Below, piece after piece: positions 14,881-28,886 of a stretch of 64,000 nt of DNA (positions are counted from its first letter, which is position 1; each line of letters opens with the position of its first letter). The notes beneath the pieces are model-generated. The model did no database searches. It saw only the letters and a program-made list of their open reading frames with translations, and was not told where the DNA came from. The position numbers and the translations under genes are program-made. Origin of the DNA: Deroplatys truncata (lineage: Eukaryota > Arthropoda > Insecta > Mantodea > Mantidae); NCBI GenBank assembly GCA_030765065.1, contig CM060985.1:6572001-6636000 (forward strand), given 5' to 3'.

Positions 14881-17090
14881 TAAAGCCCGACTTTACACTC
14901 CAGAGTCTAGATTCAGACTACATTCTAAATAACAGTATGTAAAACCCGACTTCACCTCCAGAGTCTAGATTCACACTACATTCTAAATAGCAGTATGTAA
15001 AGCCCGACTTCACCACCAGAGTCTAGATTCACACTACATTCTAAATAACAGTATGTAAAGCCCGACTTCACCTCCAGAGTCTAGATTCACACTACATTCT
15101 AAATAACAGTATGTAAAGCCCGACTTCACCACCAGAGTCTAGATTCACACTACATTCTAAATAACAGTATGTAAAACCCGACTTTACACTCCAGAGTCTA
15201 GATTCACACTACATTCTAAATAACAGTATGTAAAGCCCGACTTTACACTCCAGAGTCTAGATTCAGACTACATTCTAAATAACAGTATGTAAAACCCGAC
15301 TTTACCTCCAGAGTCTAGATTCACACTACATTCTAAATAGCAGTATGTAAAGCCCGACTTCACCACCAGAGTCTAGATTCACACTACATTCTAAATAACA
15401 GTATGTAAAGCCCGACTTCACCTCCAGAGTCTAGATTCACACTACATTCTAAATAACAGTATGTAAAGCCCGACTTCACCACCAGAGTCTAGATTCACAC
15501 TACATTCTAAATAACAGTATGTAAAACCCGACTTCACCTCCAGAGTCTAGATTCACACTACATTCTAAATAACACTATGTAAAACCCGACTTCACCTCCA
15601 GAGTTAGATTCACACTACATTCTAAATAACAGTATGTAAAATCCGACTTTACACTCCAGAGTCTAGATTCAGACTACGTTCTAAATAACACTATGTAAAA
15701 CCCGACTTTACACTCCAGAGTCTAGATTCACACTACATTCTAAATAGCAGTATGTAATGCCCGACTTTACACTCCAGAATCTAGATTCACACTACATTCT
15801 AAATAACAGTATGTAAAACCCGACTTTACACTCCAGAGTCTAGATTCAGACTACATTCTAAATAACAGTATGTAAAACCCGACTTCACCTCCAGAGTCTA
15901 GATTCAGACTACATTCTAAATAACAGTATGTAAAACCCGACTTTACACTCCAGAGTCTAGATTCAGACTACATTCTAAATAACAGTATGTAAAACCCGAC
16001 TTCACCACCAGAGTCTAGATTCAGACTACATTCTAAATAACAGTATGTAAAACCCGACTTCACCTCCAGAGTCTAGATTCAGACTACATTCTAAATAACA
16101 GTATGTAAAACCCGACTTCACCTCCAGAGTCTAGATTCAGACTACATTCTAAATAACAGTATGTAAAACCCGACTTCACCTCCAGAGTCTAGATTCAGAC
16201 TACATTCTAAATAACAGTATGTAAAACCCGACTTCACCTCCAGAGTCTAGATTCAGACTACATTCTAAATAACAGTATGTAAAACCCGACTTTACACTCC
16301 AGAGTCTAGATTCAGACTACATTCTAAATAACAGTATGTATCACCCGACTTCACCTCCAGAGTCTAGATTCAGACTACATTCTAAATAACAGTATGTAAA
16401 ACCCGACTTCACCTCCAGAGTCTAGATTCACACTACATTCTAAATAGCAGTATGTAAAACCCGACTTCACCTCCAGAGTCTAGATTCAGACTACATTCTA
16501 AATAACAGTATGTAAAACCCGAATTCACCTCCAGAGTTTAGATTCACACTACATTCTAAATAACAGTATGTAAAACCCGACTTCACCTCCAGAGTCTAGA
16601 TTCAGACTACATTCTAAATAACAGTATGTAAAACCCGACTTCACCTCCAGAGTTTAGATTCACACTACATTCTAAATAACAGTATGTAAAACCCGACTTT
16701 ACACTCCAGAGTCTAGATTCAGACTACATTCTAAATAACAGTATGTAAAACCCGACTTTACACTCCAGAGTCTAGATTCACACTACATTCTAAATAACAG
16801 TATGTAAAACCCGACTTCACCTCCAGAGTCTAGATTCAGACTACATTCTAAATAACAGTATGTAAAACCCGAATTCACCTCCAGAGTTTAGATTCACACT
16901 ACATTCTAAATAACAGTATGTAAAACCCGACTTCACCTCCAGAGTCTAGATTCACACTACATTCTAAATAACAGTATGTAAAACCCGACTTCACCTCCAG
17001 AGTTTAGATTCACACTACATTCTAAATAACAGTATGTAAAACCCGACTTCACCTCCAGAGTCTAGATTCAGACTACATTCTAAATAACAG
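14881..17090. repeat. Satellite 1 segment R1
   Basis: Matches R2 (about 23,924-26,310), first at an offset of 9,043: the tgcccg variant is at 15,758 and 24,801. It then matches at shifted offsets near 9,103, 9,336 and 9,219 because R2 carries small multi-unit insertions and losses. Markers include gtatcaccc at 16,338, present twice in R2 (25,441 and 25,674), and EcoRI-creating gaattcacc units at 16,521 and 16,871. R1 is followed at once by L2, so L-H-H-R and L-H-R are themselves in tandem. Confidence 0.78.
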
Positions 17091-17100
17091 TATGTAAAAC

Positions 17101-18793
17101 CCGACTTCACCTCCAGAGTCTAGATTCAGACTACATTCTAAATAGCAGTATGTAAAACCCGACTTCACCTCCAGAGTCTAGATTCAGACTACATTCTAAA
17201 TAACAGTATGTAAAACCCGACTTCACCTCCAGAGTCTAGATTCACACTACATTCTAAATAGCAGTATGTAAAGCCCGACTTCACCTCCAAGGTCTAGATT
17301 CACACTACATTCTAAATAGCAGTATGTAAAGCCCGACTTCACCTCCAGAGTCTAGATTCACACTACATTCTAAATAACAGTATATATAGCCCGACTTTAC
17401 ACTCCAGAGTCTAGATTCAGACTACATTCTAAATAACAGTATGTAAAACCCGACTTTACACTCCAGAGTTTAGATTCAGACTACATTCTAAATAACAGTA
17501 TGTAAAGCCCGACTTCACCACCAGAGTCTAGATTCACACTACATTCTAAATAACAGTATGTAAAACCCGACTTCACCTCCAGAGTCTAGATTCACAATAC
17601 ATTCTAAATAACAGTATGTAAAACCCGACTTTACACTCCAGAGTCTAGATTCACAATACATTCTAAATAACAGTATGTAAAACCCGACTTCACCTCCAGA
17701 GTCTAGATTCACACTACATTCTAAATAACAGTATGTAAAACCCGACTTCACCTCCAGAGTCTAGATTCACACTACATTCTAAATAACAGTATGTAAAACC
17801 CGACTTTACACTCCAGAGTCTAGATTCACAATACATTCTAAATAACAGTATATATAGCCCGACTTTACACTCCAGAGTCTAGATTCACACTACATTCTAA
17901 ATAACAGTATGTAAAACCCGACTTCACCTCCAGAGTCTAGATTCACACTACATTCTAAATAGCAGTATGTAAAGCCCGACTTTACACTCCAGAGTCCGGA
18001 TTCACACTACATTCTAAATAACAGTATGTAAAGCCCGACTTTACACTCCAGAGTCTGGATTCACACTACATTCTAAATAACAGTATGTAAAACCCGACTT
18101 TACACTCCAGAGTCTAGATTCACACCACATTCTAAATAACAGTATGTAAATCCCGACTTTACACTCCAGAGTCTAGATTCACACTACATTCTAAATAACA
18201 GTATGTAAAGCCCGACTTTACACTCCAGAGTCTAGATTCACACTACATTCTAAATAACCGTATGTAAAGCCCGACTTCACCACCAGAGTCTAGATTCACA
18301 CTACATTCTAAATAACAATATGTATAGCCCGACTTTACACTCCAGAGTCTGGATTCACACTACATTCTAAATAACAGTATGTAAAGCCCGACTTTACACT
18401 CCAGAGTCTAGATTCACACTACATTCTAAATAACATTATGTAAAGCCCGACTTCCCCACCAGAGTCTAGATTCAGACTACATTCTAAATAACAATATGTA
18501 TAGCCCGACTTTACACTCCAGAGTCTAGATTCACACCACATTCTAAATAACAGTATGTAAATCCCGACTTTACACTCCAGAGTCTAGATTCACACTACAT
18601 TCTAAATAACAGTATGTAAAGCCCGACTTTACACTCCAGAGTCTGGATTCACACTACATTCTAAATAACCGTATGTAAAGCCCGACTTTACACTCCAGAG
18701 TCTGGATTCACACTACATTCTAAATAACAGTTTGTATAGCCCGACTTTACACTCCAGAGTCTGGATTCACACTACATTCTAAATAGCAGTATG
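17101..18793. repeat. Satellite 1 segment L2
   Basis: Copy of L1 at an offset of 14,173. It includes the ctccaaggt unit near 17,284, the run of gtctgg units lacking XbaI, and cttccccacc at 18,451. One private difference is cattatg near 18,434, where L1 has ccgtatg near 4,261. It begins directly after R1 and leads straight into H3. Confidence 0.8.
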
Positions 18794-21700
18794 TAAAGCC
18801 CGACTTTACACTCCAGAGTCTGGATTCAGACTACATTCTAAATAACAGTATGTAAAGCCCGACTGTACACTCCAGAGTCTAGATTCACACTACATTCTAA
18901 ATAACAATATGTATAGCCCGACTTTACACTCCAGAGTCTGGATTCACACTACATTCTAAATAGCAGTATGTAAAGCCCGACTTTACACTCCAGAGTCTAG
19001 ATTCACACTACATTCTAAATAACAGTATGTAAAGCCCGACTTTACACTCCAGAGTCTAGATTCAGACTACATTCTAAATAACACTATGTAAATCCCGACT
19101 TCACCACCAGAGTCTAGATTCAGACTACATTCTAAATAACAGTATGTAAAACCCGACCTCACCACCAGAGTCTAGATTCACACTACATTCTAAATAACAG
19201 TATGTAAAGCCCGACTTCACCTCCAGAGTCTAGATTCAGACTACATTCTAAATAACACTATGTAAATCGCGACTTCACCACCAGAGTCTAGATTCACACT
19301 ACATTCTAAATAACAGTATGTAAAGCCCGACTTCACCTCCAGAGTCTAGATTCACACTACATTCTAAATAACAGTATGTAAAACCCGACTTCACCACCAG
19401 AGTCTAGATTCAGACTACATTCTAAATAGCAGTATGTAAAACCCGACTTCACCACCAGAGTCTAGATTCACACTACATTCTAAATAACACTATGTAAAGC
19501 CCGACTTCACCACCAGAGTCTAGATTCAGACTACATTCTAAATAACAGTATGTAAAGCCCGACTTTACACTCCAGAGTCTAGATTCAGACTACATTCTAA
19601 ATAACAGTATGTAAAGCCCGACTTCACCTCCAGAGTCTAGATTCAGACTACATTCTAAATAGCAGTATGTAAAACCCGACTTCACCTCCAGAGTCTAGAT
19701 TCAGACTACATTCTAAATAACAGTATGTAAAACCCGACTTCACCTCCAGAGTCTAGATTCACACTACATTCTAAATAGCAGTATGTAAAGCCCGACTTCA
19801 CCTCCAAGGTCTAGATTCACACTACATTCTAAATAGCAGTATGTAAAGCCCGACTTCACCTCCAGAGTCTAGATTCACACTACATTCTAAATAACAGTAT
19901 ATATAGCCCGACTTTACACTCCAGAGTCTAGATTCAGACTACATTCTAAATAACAGTATGTAAAACCCGACTTTACACTCCAGAGTTTAGATTCAGACTA
20001 CATTCTAAATAACAGTATGTAAAGCCCGACTTCACCACCAGAGTCTAGATTCACACTACATTCTAAATAACAGTATGTAAAACACCACTTCACCTCCAGA
20101 GTCTAGATTCACAATACATTCTAAATAACAGTATGTAAAACCCGACTTTACACTCCAGAGTCTAGATTCACAATACATTCTAAATAACAGTATGTAAAAC
20201 CCGACTTCACCTCCAGAGTCTAGATTCACACTACATTCTAAATAACAGTATGTAAAACCCGACTTCACCTCCAGAGTCTAGATTCACACTACATTCTAAA
20301 TAACAGTATGTAAAACCCGACTTTACACTCCAGAGTCTAGATTCACAATACATTCTAAATAACAGTATATATAGCCCGACTTTACACTCCAGAGTCTAGA
20401 TTCACACTACATTCTAAATAACAGTATGTAAAACCCGACTTCACCTCCAGAGTCTAGATTCACACTACATTCTAAATAGCAGTATGTAAAACCCGACTTC
20501 ACCACCAGAGTCTAGATTCAGACTACATTCTAAATAACACTATGTAAAACCCGACTTCACCTCCAGAGTCTAGATTCACACTACATTCTAAATAGCAGTA
20601 TGTAAAATCCGACTTCACCTCCAGGGTCTAGATTCACACTACATTCTAAATAACAGTATGTAAAGCCCGACTTCACCTCCAGAGTCTAGATTCACACTAC
20701 ATTCTAAATAGCAGTATGTAAAATCCGACTTCACCTCCAGAGACTAGATTCAGACTACATTCTAAATAACAGTATGTAAAACCCGACTTCACCTCCAGAG
20801 TCTAGATTCAGACTACATTCTAAATAACAGTATGTAAAACCCGACTTCACCTCCAGAGTCTAGATTCAGACTACATTCTAAATAGCAGTATGTAAAATCC
20901 GACTTCACCTCCAGAGTCTAGATTCAGACTATATTCTAAATAACACTATGTAAAACCCGACTTCACCTCCAGAGTCTAGATTCACACTACATTCTAAATA
21001 GCAGTATGTAAAATCCGACTTCACCTCCAGAGTCTAGATTCACACTACATTCTAAATAAAAGTATGTAAAGCCCGACTTCACCTCCAGAGTCTAGATTTA
21101 CACTACATTCTAAATAGCAGTATGTAAAATCCGACTTCACCTCCAGAGTCTAGATTCAGACTACATTCTAAATAACAGTATGTAAAGCCCGACTTCACCT
21201 CCAGAGTCTAGATTCACAATACATTCTAAATAACAGTATATATTGCCCGACTTTACACTCCAGAGTCTAGATTCAGACTACATTCTAAATAACAGTATGT
21301 AAAACCCGACTTCACCTCCAGAGTCTAGATTCAGACTACATTCTAAATAACACTATGTAAAATCCGACTTCACCTCCAGAGTCTAGATTCAGACTACATT
21401 CTAAATAACAGTATGTAAAACCCGACTTCACCACCAGAGTCTAGATTCACACTACATTCTAAATAACACTATGTAAAATCCGACTTTACACTCCAGAGTC
21501 TAGATTCAGACTACATTCTAAATAACACTATGTAAAATCCGACTTTACACTCCAGAGTCTAGATTCACACTACATTCTAAATAACACTATGTAAAATCCG
21601 ACTTTACACTTCAGAGTCTAGATTCAGACTACATTCTAAATAACACTATGTAAAACCCAACTTTACACTCCAGAGTCTAGATTCAGACTACATTCTAAAT

Positions 21701-23923
21701 AACACTATGTAAAACCCGACTGCACCTCCAGAGTCTAGATTCAGACTACATTCTAAATAGCAGTATGTAAAACCCGACTTCACCTCCAGAGTCTAGATTC
21801 AGACTACATTCTAAATAACAGTATGTAAAACCCGACTTTACACTCCAGAGTCTAGATTCAGACTACATTCTAAATAACAGTATGTAAAACCCGACTTTAC
21901 ACTCCTGAGTTTAGATTCACACTACATTCTAAATAACAGTATGTAAAACCCGACTTCACCACCAGAGTCTAGATTTACAGTACATTCTAAATAACACTAT
22001 GTAAAATCCGACTTCACCACCAGAGTTTAGATTCACACTACATTCTAAATAACAGTATGTAAAACCCGACTTTACACTCCAGAGTCTAGATTCAGACTAC
22101 ATTCTAAATAACAGTATGTAAAACCCGACTTTACACTCCAGAGTCTAGATTCAGACTACATTCTAAATAACAGTATGTAAAACCCGACTTTACACTCCTG
22201 AGTTTAGATTCACACTACATTCTAAATAACAGTATGTAAAACCCGACTTCACCACCAGAGTCTAGATTCACACTACATTCTAAATACCACTATGTAAAAT
22301 CCGACTTTACACTCCAGAGTCTAGATTCAGACTACATTCTAAATAACACTATGTAAAACCCGACTTCACCGCCAGAGTCTAGATTCACACTACATTCTAA
22401 ATAACACTATGTAAAATCCGACTTTACACTCCAGAGTCTAGATTCAGACTACATTCTAAATAACACTATGTAAAACCCGACTTCACCACCAGAGTCTAGA
22501 TTCACACTACATTCTAAATAACAGTATGTAAAGCCCGACTTCACCACCAGAGTCTAGATTCACACTACATTCTAAATAACAGTATGTAAAGCCCGACTTC
22601 ACCACCAGAGTCTAGATTCACACTACATTCTAAATAACACTATGTAAAACCCGACTTCACCTCCAGAGTCTAGATTCACACTACATTCTAAATAGCAGTA
22701 TGTAAAACCCGACTTCACCACCAGAGTTTAGATTCACACTACATTCTAAATAACACTATGTAAAACCCGACTTCACCACCAGAGTCTAGATTCACACTAC
22801 ATTCTAAATAACAGTATGTAAAACCCGACTTCACCACCAGAGTTTAGATTCACACTACATTCTAAATAACACTATGTAAAACCCGACTTCACCACCAGAG
22901 TCTAGATTCACACTACATTCTAAATAACACTATGTAAAACCCGACTTTACACTCCAGTGTCTAGATTCAGACTACATTCTAAATAACAGTATGTAAAACC
23001 CGACTTCACCTCCAGAGTCTAGATTCACACTACATTCTAAATAACAGTATGTAAAACCCGACTTCACCACCAGAGTCTAGATTCAGACTACATTCTAAAT
23101 AGCAGTATGTAAAACCCGACTTCACCACCAGAGTCTAGATTCACACTACATTCTAAATAACAGTATGTAAAACCCGACTTTACACTCCAGAGTCTAGATT
23201 CACACTACATTCTAAATAACAGTATGTAAAACCCGACTTCACCTCCAGAGTCTAGATTCACACTACATTCTAAATAGCAGTATGTAAAACCCGACTTCAC
23301 CTCCAGAGTCTAGATTCACACTACATTCTAAATAACAGTATGTAAAGCCCGACTTCACCTCCAGAGTCTAGATTCACACTACATTCTAAATAGCAGTATG
23401 TAAAACCCGACTTCACCACCAGAGTCTAGATTCACACTACATTCTAAATAACAGTATGTAAAACCCGACTTCACCTCCAGAGTCTAGATTCACACTACAT
23501 TCTAAATAGCAGTATGTAAAGCCCGACTTCACCTCCAGAGTCTAGATTCACACTACATTCTAAATAACAGTATGTAAAGCCCGACTTCACCTCCAGAGTC
23601 TAGATTCACACTACATTCTAAATAGCAGTATGTAAAGCCCGACTTTACACTCCAGAGTCTAGATTCACACTACATTCTAAATAACAGTATGTAAAGCCCG
23701 ACTTCACCTCCAGAGTCTAGATTCACACTACATTCTAAATAGCAGTATGTAAAGCCCGACTTCACCTCCAGAGTCTAGATTCACACTACATTCTAAATAA
23801 CAGTATGTAAATCCCGACTTCACCACCAGAGTCTAGATTCAGACTACATTCTAAATAACAGTATGTAAAACCCGACTTCACCTCCAGAGTCTAGATTCAC
23901 ACTACATTCTAAATAACAGTATG
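18794..23923. repeat. Satellite 1 higher-order block H3 (5,130 bp)
   Basis: Third copy of H, 9,043 bp after H2 and 14,173 bp after H1. It differs from both H1 and H2 at several sites I checked: 20,625 (g), 21,099 (t), 21,276 (g), 21,980 (g), 22,895 (c) and 23,199 (t). At the last two, H0 agrees with H3, so H1 and H2 carry the derived base. It keeps the 293-bp internal duplication (cctgagttt at 21,904 and 22,197) that H0 lacks. Confidence 0.87.
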
Positions 23924-26310
23924 TAAAGCCCGACTTTACACTCCAGAGTCTAGATTCAGACTACATTCTAAATAACAGTATGTAAAACCCGACTTCACCT
24001 CCAGAGTCTAGATTCACACTACATTCTAAATAGCAGTATGTAAAGCCCGACTTCACCACCAGAGTCTAGATTCACACTACATTCTAAATAACAGTATGTA
24101 AAGCCCGACTTCACCTCCAGAGTCTAGATTCACACTACATTCTAAATAACAGTATGTAAAGCCCGACTTCACCACCAGAGTCTAGATTCACACTACATTC
24201 TAAATAACAGTATGTAAAACCCGACTTTACACTCCAGAGTCTAGATTCACACTACATTCTAAATAACAGTATGTAAAGCCCGACTTTACACTCCAGAGTC
24301 TAGATTCAGACTACATTCTAAATAACAGTATGTAAAACCCGACTTTACCTCCAGAGTCTAGATTCACACTACATTCTAAATAGCAGTATGTAAAGCCCGA
24401 CTTCACCACCAGAGTCTAGATTCACACTACATTCTAAATAACAGTATGTAAAGCCCGACTTCACCTCCAGAGTCTAGATTCACACTACATTCTAAATAAC
24501 AGTATGTAAAGCCCGACTTCACCACCAGAGTCTAGATTCACACTACATTCTAAATAACAGTATGTAAAACCCGACTTCACCTCCAGAGTCTAGATTCACA
24601 CTACATTCTAAATAACACTATGTAAAACCCGACTTCACCTCCAGAGTTAGATTCACACTACATTCTAAATAACAGTATGTAAAATCCGACTTTACACTCC
24701 AGAGTCTAGATTCAGACTACGTTCTAAATAACACTATGTAAAACCCGACTTTACACTCCAGAGTCTAGATTCACACTACATTCTAAATAGCAGTATGTAA
24801 TGCCCGACTTTACACTCCAGAATCTAGATTCACACTACATTCTAAATAACAGTATGTAAAACCCGACTTTACACTCCAGAGTCTAGATTCAGACTACATT
24901 CTAAATAACAGTATGTAAAACCCGACTTCACCTCCAGAGTCTAGATTCAGACTACATTCTAAATAACAGTATGTAAAACCCGACTTTACACTCCAGAGTC
25001 TAGATTCACAATACATTCTAAATAACAGTATGTAAAACCTGACTTCACCTCCAGAGTCTAGATTCAGACTACATTCTAAATAACAGTATGTAAAACCCGA
25101 CTTCACCACCAGAGTCTAGATTCAGACTACATTCTAAATAACAGTATGTAAAACCCGACTTCACCTCCAGAGTCTAGATTCAGACTACATTCTAAATAAC
25201 AGTATGTAAAACCCGACTTTACACTCCAGAGTCTAGATTCAGACTACATTCTAAATAACAGTATGTAAAACCCGACTTTACACTCCAGAGTCTAGATTCA
25301 GACTACATTCTAAATAACAGTATGTAAAACCCGACTTCACCACCAGAGTCTAGATTCAGACTACATTCTAAATAACAGTATGTAAAACCCGACTTTACAC
25401 TCCAGAGTCTAGATTCAGACTACATTCTAAATAACAGTATGTATCACCCGACTTCACCTCCAGAGTCTAGATTCAGACTACATTCTAAATAACAGTATGT
25501 AAAACCCGACTTCACCTCCAGAGTCTAGATTCAGACTATATTCTAAATAACAGTATGTAAAACCCGACTTCACCTCCAGAGTCTAGATTCAGACTACATT
25601 CTAAATAACAGTATGTAAAACCCGACTTTACACTCCAGAGTCTAGATTCAGACTACATTCTAAATAACAGTATGTATCACCCGACTTCACCTCCAGAGTC
25701 TAGATTCAGACTACATTCTAAATAACAGTATGTAAAACCCGACTTCACCTCCAGAGTCTAGATTCACACTACATTCTAAATAGCAGTATGTAAAACCCGA
25801 CTTCACCTCCAGAGTCTAGATTCAGACTACATTCTAAATAACAGTATGTAAAACCCGAATTCACCTCCAGAGTTTAGATTCACACTACATTCTAAATAAC
25901 AGTATGTAAAACCCGACTTCACCTCCAGAGTCTAGATTCAGACTACATTCTAAATAACAGTATGTAAAACCCGACTTCACCTCCAGAGTTTAGATTCACA
26001 CTACATTCTAAATAACAGTATGTAAAACCCGACTTTACACTCCAGAGTCTAGATTCAGACTACATTCTAAATAACAGTATGTAAAACCCGAATTCACCTC
26101 CAGAGTTTAGATTCACACTACATTCTAAATAACAGTATGTAAAACCCGACTTCACCTCCAGAGTCTAGATTCACACTACATTCTAAATAACAGTATGTAA
26201 AACCCGACTTCACCTCCAGAGTTTAGATTCACACTACATTCTAAATAACAGTATGTAAAACCCGACTTCACCTCCAGAGTCTAGATTCAGACTACATTCT
26301 AAATAACAGT
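23924..26310. repeat. Satellite 1 segment R2
   Basis: Counterpart of R1. It follows H3 as R1 follows H2, and keeps the tgcccg unit (24,801), the gtatcaccc units (25,441 and 25,674, a 233-bp four-unit duplication) and the gaattcacc units (25,857 and 26,090). It is longer than R1 because of these internal duplications. The right limit is approximate. Confidence 0.72.
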
Positions 26311-28886
26311 ATGTAAAACCCGACTTTACACTCCAGAGTCTAGATTCAGACTACATTCTAAATAACAGTATGTAAAACCCGACTTCACCACCAGAGTCTA
26401 GATTCACACTACATTCTAAATAACAGTATGTAAAACCCGACTTCACCTCCAGAGTCTAGATTCACACTACATTCTAAATAACAGTATGTAAAACCTGACT
26501 TCACCTCCAGAGTCTAGATTCACACTACATTCTAAATAACAGTATGTAAAACCCGACTTCACCTCCAGAGTCTAGATTCACACTACATTCTAAATAACAG
26601 TATGTAAAGCCCGACTTCACCTCCAGAGTCTAGATTCACACTACATTCTAAATAACAGTATGTAAAGCCCGACTTTACACTCCAGAGTCTAGATTCACAC
26701 TACATTCTAAATAACAGTATGTAAAGCCCGACTTTACACTCCAGAGTCTAGATTCACACTACATTCTAAATAACAGTATGTAAAACCCGACTTCACCTCC
26801 AGAGTCTAGATTCACACTACATTCTAAATAACAGTATGTAAAGCCCGACTTTACACTCCTGAGTTTAGATTCACACTACATTCTAAATAACAGTATGTAA
26901 ATCCCGACTTTACACTCCAGAGTCTAGATTCACACTACATTCTAAATAACAGTATGTAAAGCCCGACTTTACACTCCAGAGTCTAGATTCAGACTACATT
27001 CTAAATAACAGTATGTAAATCCCGACTTTACACTCCTGAGTTTAGATTCACACTACATTCTAAATAACAGTATGTAAATCCCGACTTTACACTCCAGAGT
27101 CTAGATTCACACTACATTCTAAATAACAGTATGTAAAGCCCGACTTTACACTCCTGAGTTTAGATTCACACTGCATTCTAAATAACAGTATGTAAAGCCC
27201 GACTTTACACTCCTGAGTTTAGATTCACACTACATTCTAAATAACAGTATGTAAATCCCGACTTTACACTCCAGAGTCTAGATTCACACTACATTCTAAA
27301 TAACAGTATGTAAAGCCCGACTTTACACTCCTGAGTTTAGATTCACAATACAGTCTAAATAACAGTATGTAAAGCCCGACTTTACACTCCAGAGTCTAGA
27401 TTCACAATACATTCTAAATAACAGTATGTAAAGCCCGACTTTACACTCCAGAGTCTAGATTCAGACTACATTCTAAATAACAGTATGTAAAGCCCGACTT
27501 TACACTCCAGAGTCTAGATTCACACTACATTCTAAATAACAGTATGTAAAGCCCGACTTTACACTCCAGAGTCTAAATTCAGACTACATTCTAAATAACA
27601 GTATGTAAAGCCCGACTTTACACTCCAGAGTCTAGATTCAGACTACATTCTAAATAACAGTATATAAAGCCCGACTTTACACTCCAGAGTCTAGATTCAC
27701 ACTACATTCTAAATAACAGTATGTAAAGCCCGACTTTACACTCCTGAGTTTAGATTCACAATACATTCTAAATAACAGTATGTAAAGCCTGACTTTACAC
27801 TCCAGAGTCTAGATTCAGACTACATTCTAAATAACAGTATGTAAAGCCCGACTTTACACTCCAGAGTCTAGATTCAGACTACATTCTAAATAACAGTATG
27901 TAAAGCCCGACTTTACACTCCAGAGTCTAGATTCAGACTACATTCTAAATAACAGTATGTAAAGCCCGACTTTACACTCCAGAGTCTAGATTCACACTAC
28001 ATTCTAAATAACAGTATGTAAAGCCCGACTTTACACTCCAGAGTCTAGATTCACAATACATTCTAAATAACAGTATGTAAAGCCCGACTTTACACTCCTG
28101 AGTTTAGATTCACAATACATTCTAAATAACAGTATGTAAAGCCCGACTTTACACTCCAGAGTCTAGATTCACACTATATTCTAAATAACAGTATGTAAAG
28201 CCCGACTTTACACTCCAGAGTCTAGATTCACAATACATTCTAAATAACAGTATGTAAAGCCCGACTTTACACTCCAGAGTCTAGATTCACAATACATTCT
28301 AAATAACAGTATGTAAAGCCCGACTTTACACTCCAGAGTCTAGATTCACACTACATTCTAAATAACAGAATGTAAAACCCGACTTTACACTCCAGAGTCT
28401 AGATTCACACTACATTCTAAATAACAGTATGTAAAGCCCGACTTTACACTCCAGAGTCTAGATTCACACTACATTCTAATAACAGAATGTAAAACCCGAC
28501 TTTACACTCCAGAGTCTAGATTCACACTACATTCTAAATAACAGAATGTAAAACCCGACTTTACACTCGAGAGTCTAGATTCACACTACATTCTAAATAA
28601 CAGAATGTAAAACCCGACTTTACACTCCAGAGTCTAGATTCGCACTACATTCTAAATAGCAGTATGTAAAACCCGACTTTACACTCCAGAGTCTAGATTC
28701 ACACTACATTCTAAATAACAGTATGTAAAGCCCGACTTTACACTCCAGAGTCTAGATTCACACTACATTCTAAATAACAGAATGTAAAACCCGACTTTAC
28801 ACTCCAGAGTCTAGATTCACACTACATTCTAAATAACAGAATGTAAAACCCGACTTTACACTCCAGAGTCTAGATTCACACTACAT
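26310..28886. repeat. Satellite 1 right-edge subarray, mostly 59-bp units
   Basis: From about 26,650 to the edge nearly all units are the 59-bp tttacactcc type with aagcccg, and no long-range block match was seen to the rest of the array. cctgagttt units recur from about 26,860 to 28,100. The last 0.5 kb is dominated by a local acagaatg variant, with one unit shortened to cattctaataac near 28,476. The edge thus has its own local variant rather than the mosaic seen to the left. Confidence 0.8.

Larger units (their letters stand above)
1..28886. repeat. Satellite 1: tandem array of a 58/59-bp unit
   Basis: Head-to-tail repeats of a unit that begins acagtatgtaaaacccgact, passes through the XbaI hexamer tctaga and ends acattctaaata. 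There are two length classes. Units with ttcacctcc or ttcaccacc in the middle are 58 bp; units with tttacactcc are 59 bp. About 490 copies fit in the window, and the left edge cuts the array. Variable positions are few and recur in combinations: aacag/agcag, cagt/cact, aaaccc/aagccc/aatcc, gtcta/gttta/gtctg, and cacac/cagac/cacaa. The last recognisable unit breaks off at about 28,886, inside acactacat. No gene is embedded in it. The short open frames of about 70 codons on the minus strand are translations of three successive units. This is satellite DNA by structure; its chromosomal position (centromeric, telomeric or interstitial) cannot be told from the sequence. Confidence 0.98.

Noticed and set aside
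3366..25109. Minus-strand open frames of about 70 codons repeated at 3,366, 5,883, 11,013, 17,539, 20,056 and 24,894
   Set aside because: They are translations of successive satellite 1 units. Their recurrence follows the long-range duplications, not selection. They have no conserved start context and are ended by a single-base variant in the next units.
1..28886. CRISPR-like array (regular direct repeats)
   Set aside because: There are no unique spacers; the whole unit is repeated, and the context is eukaryotic satellite DNA.
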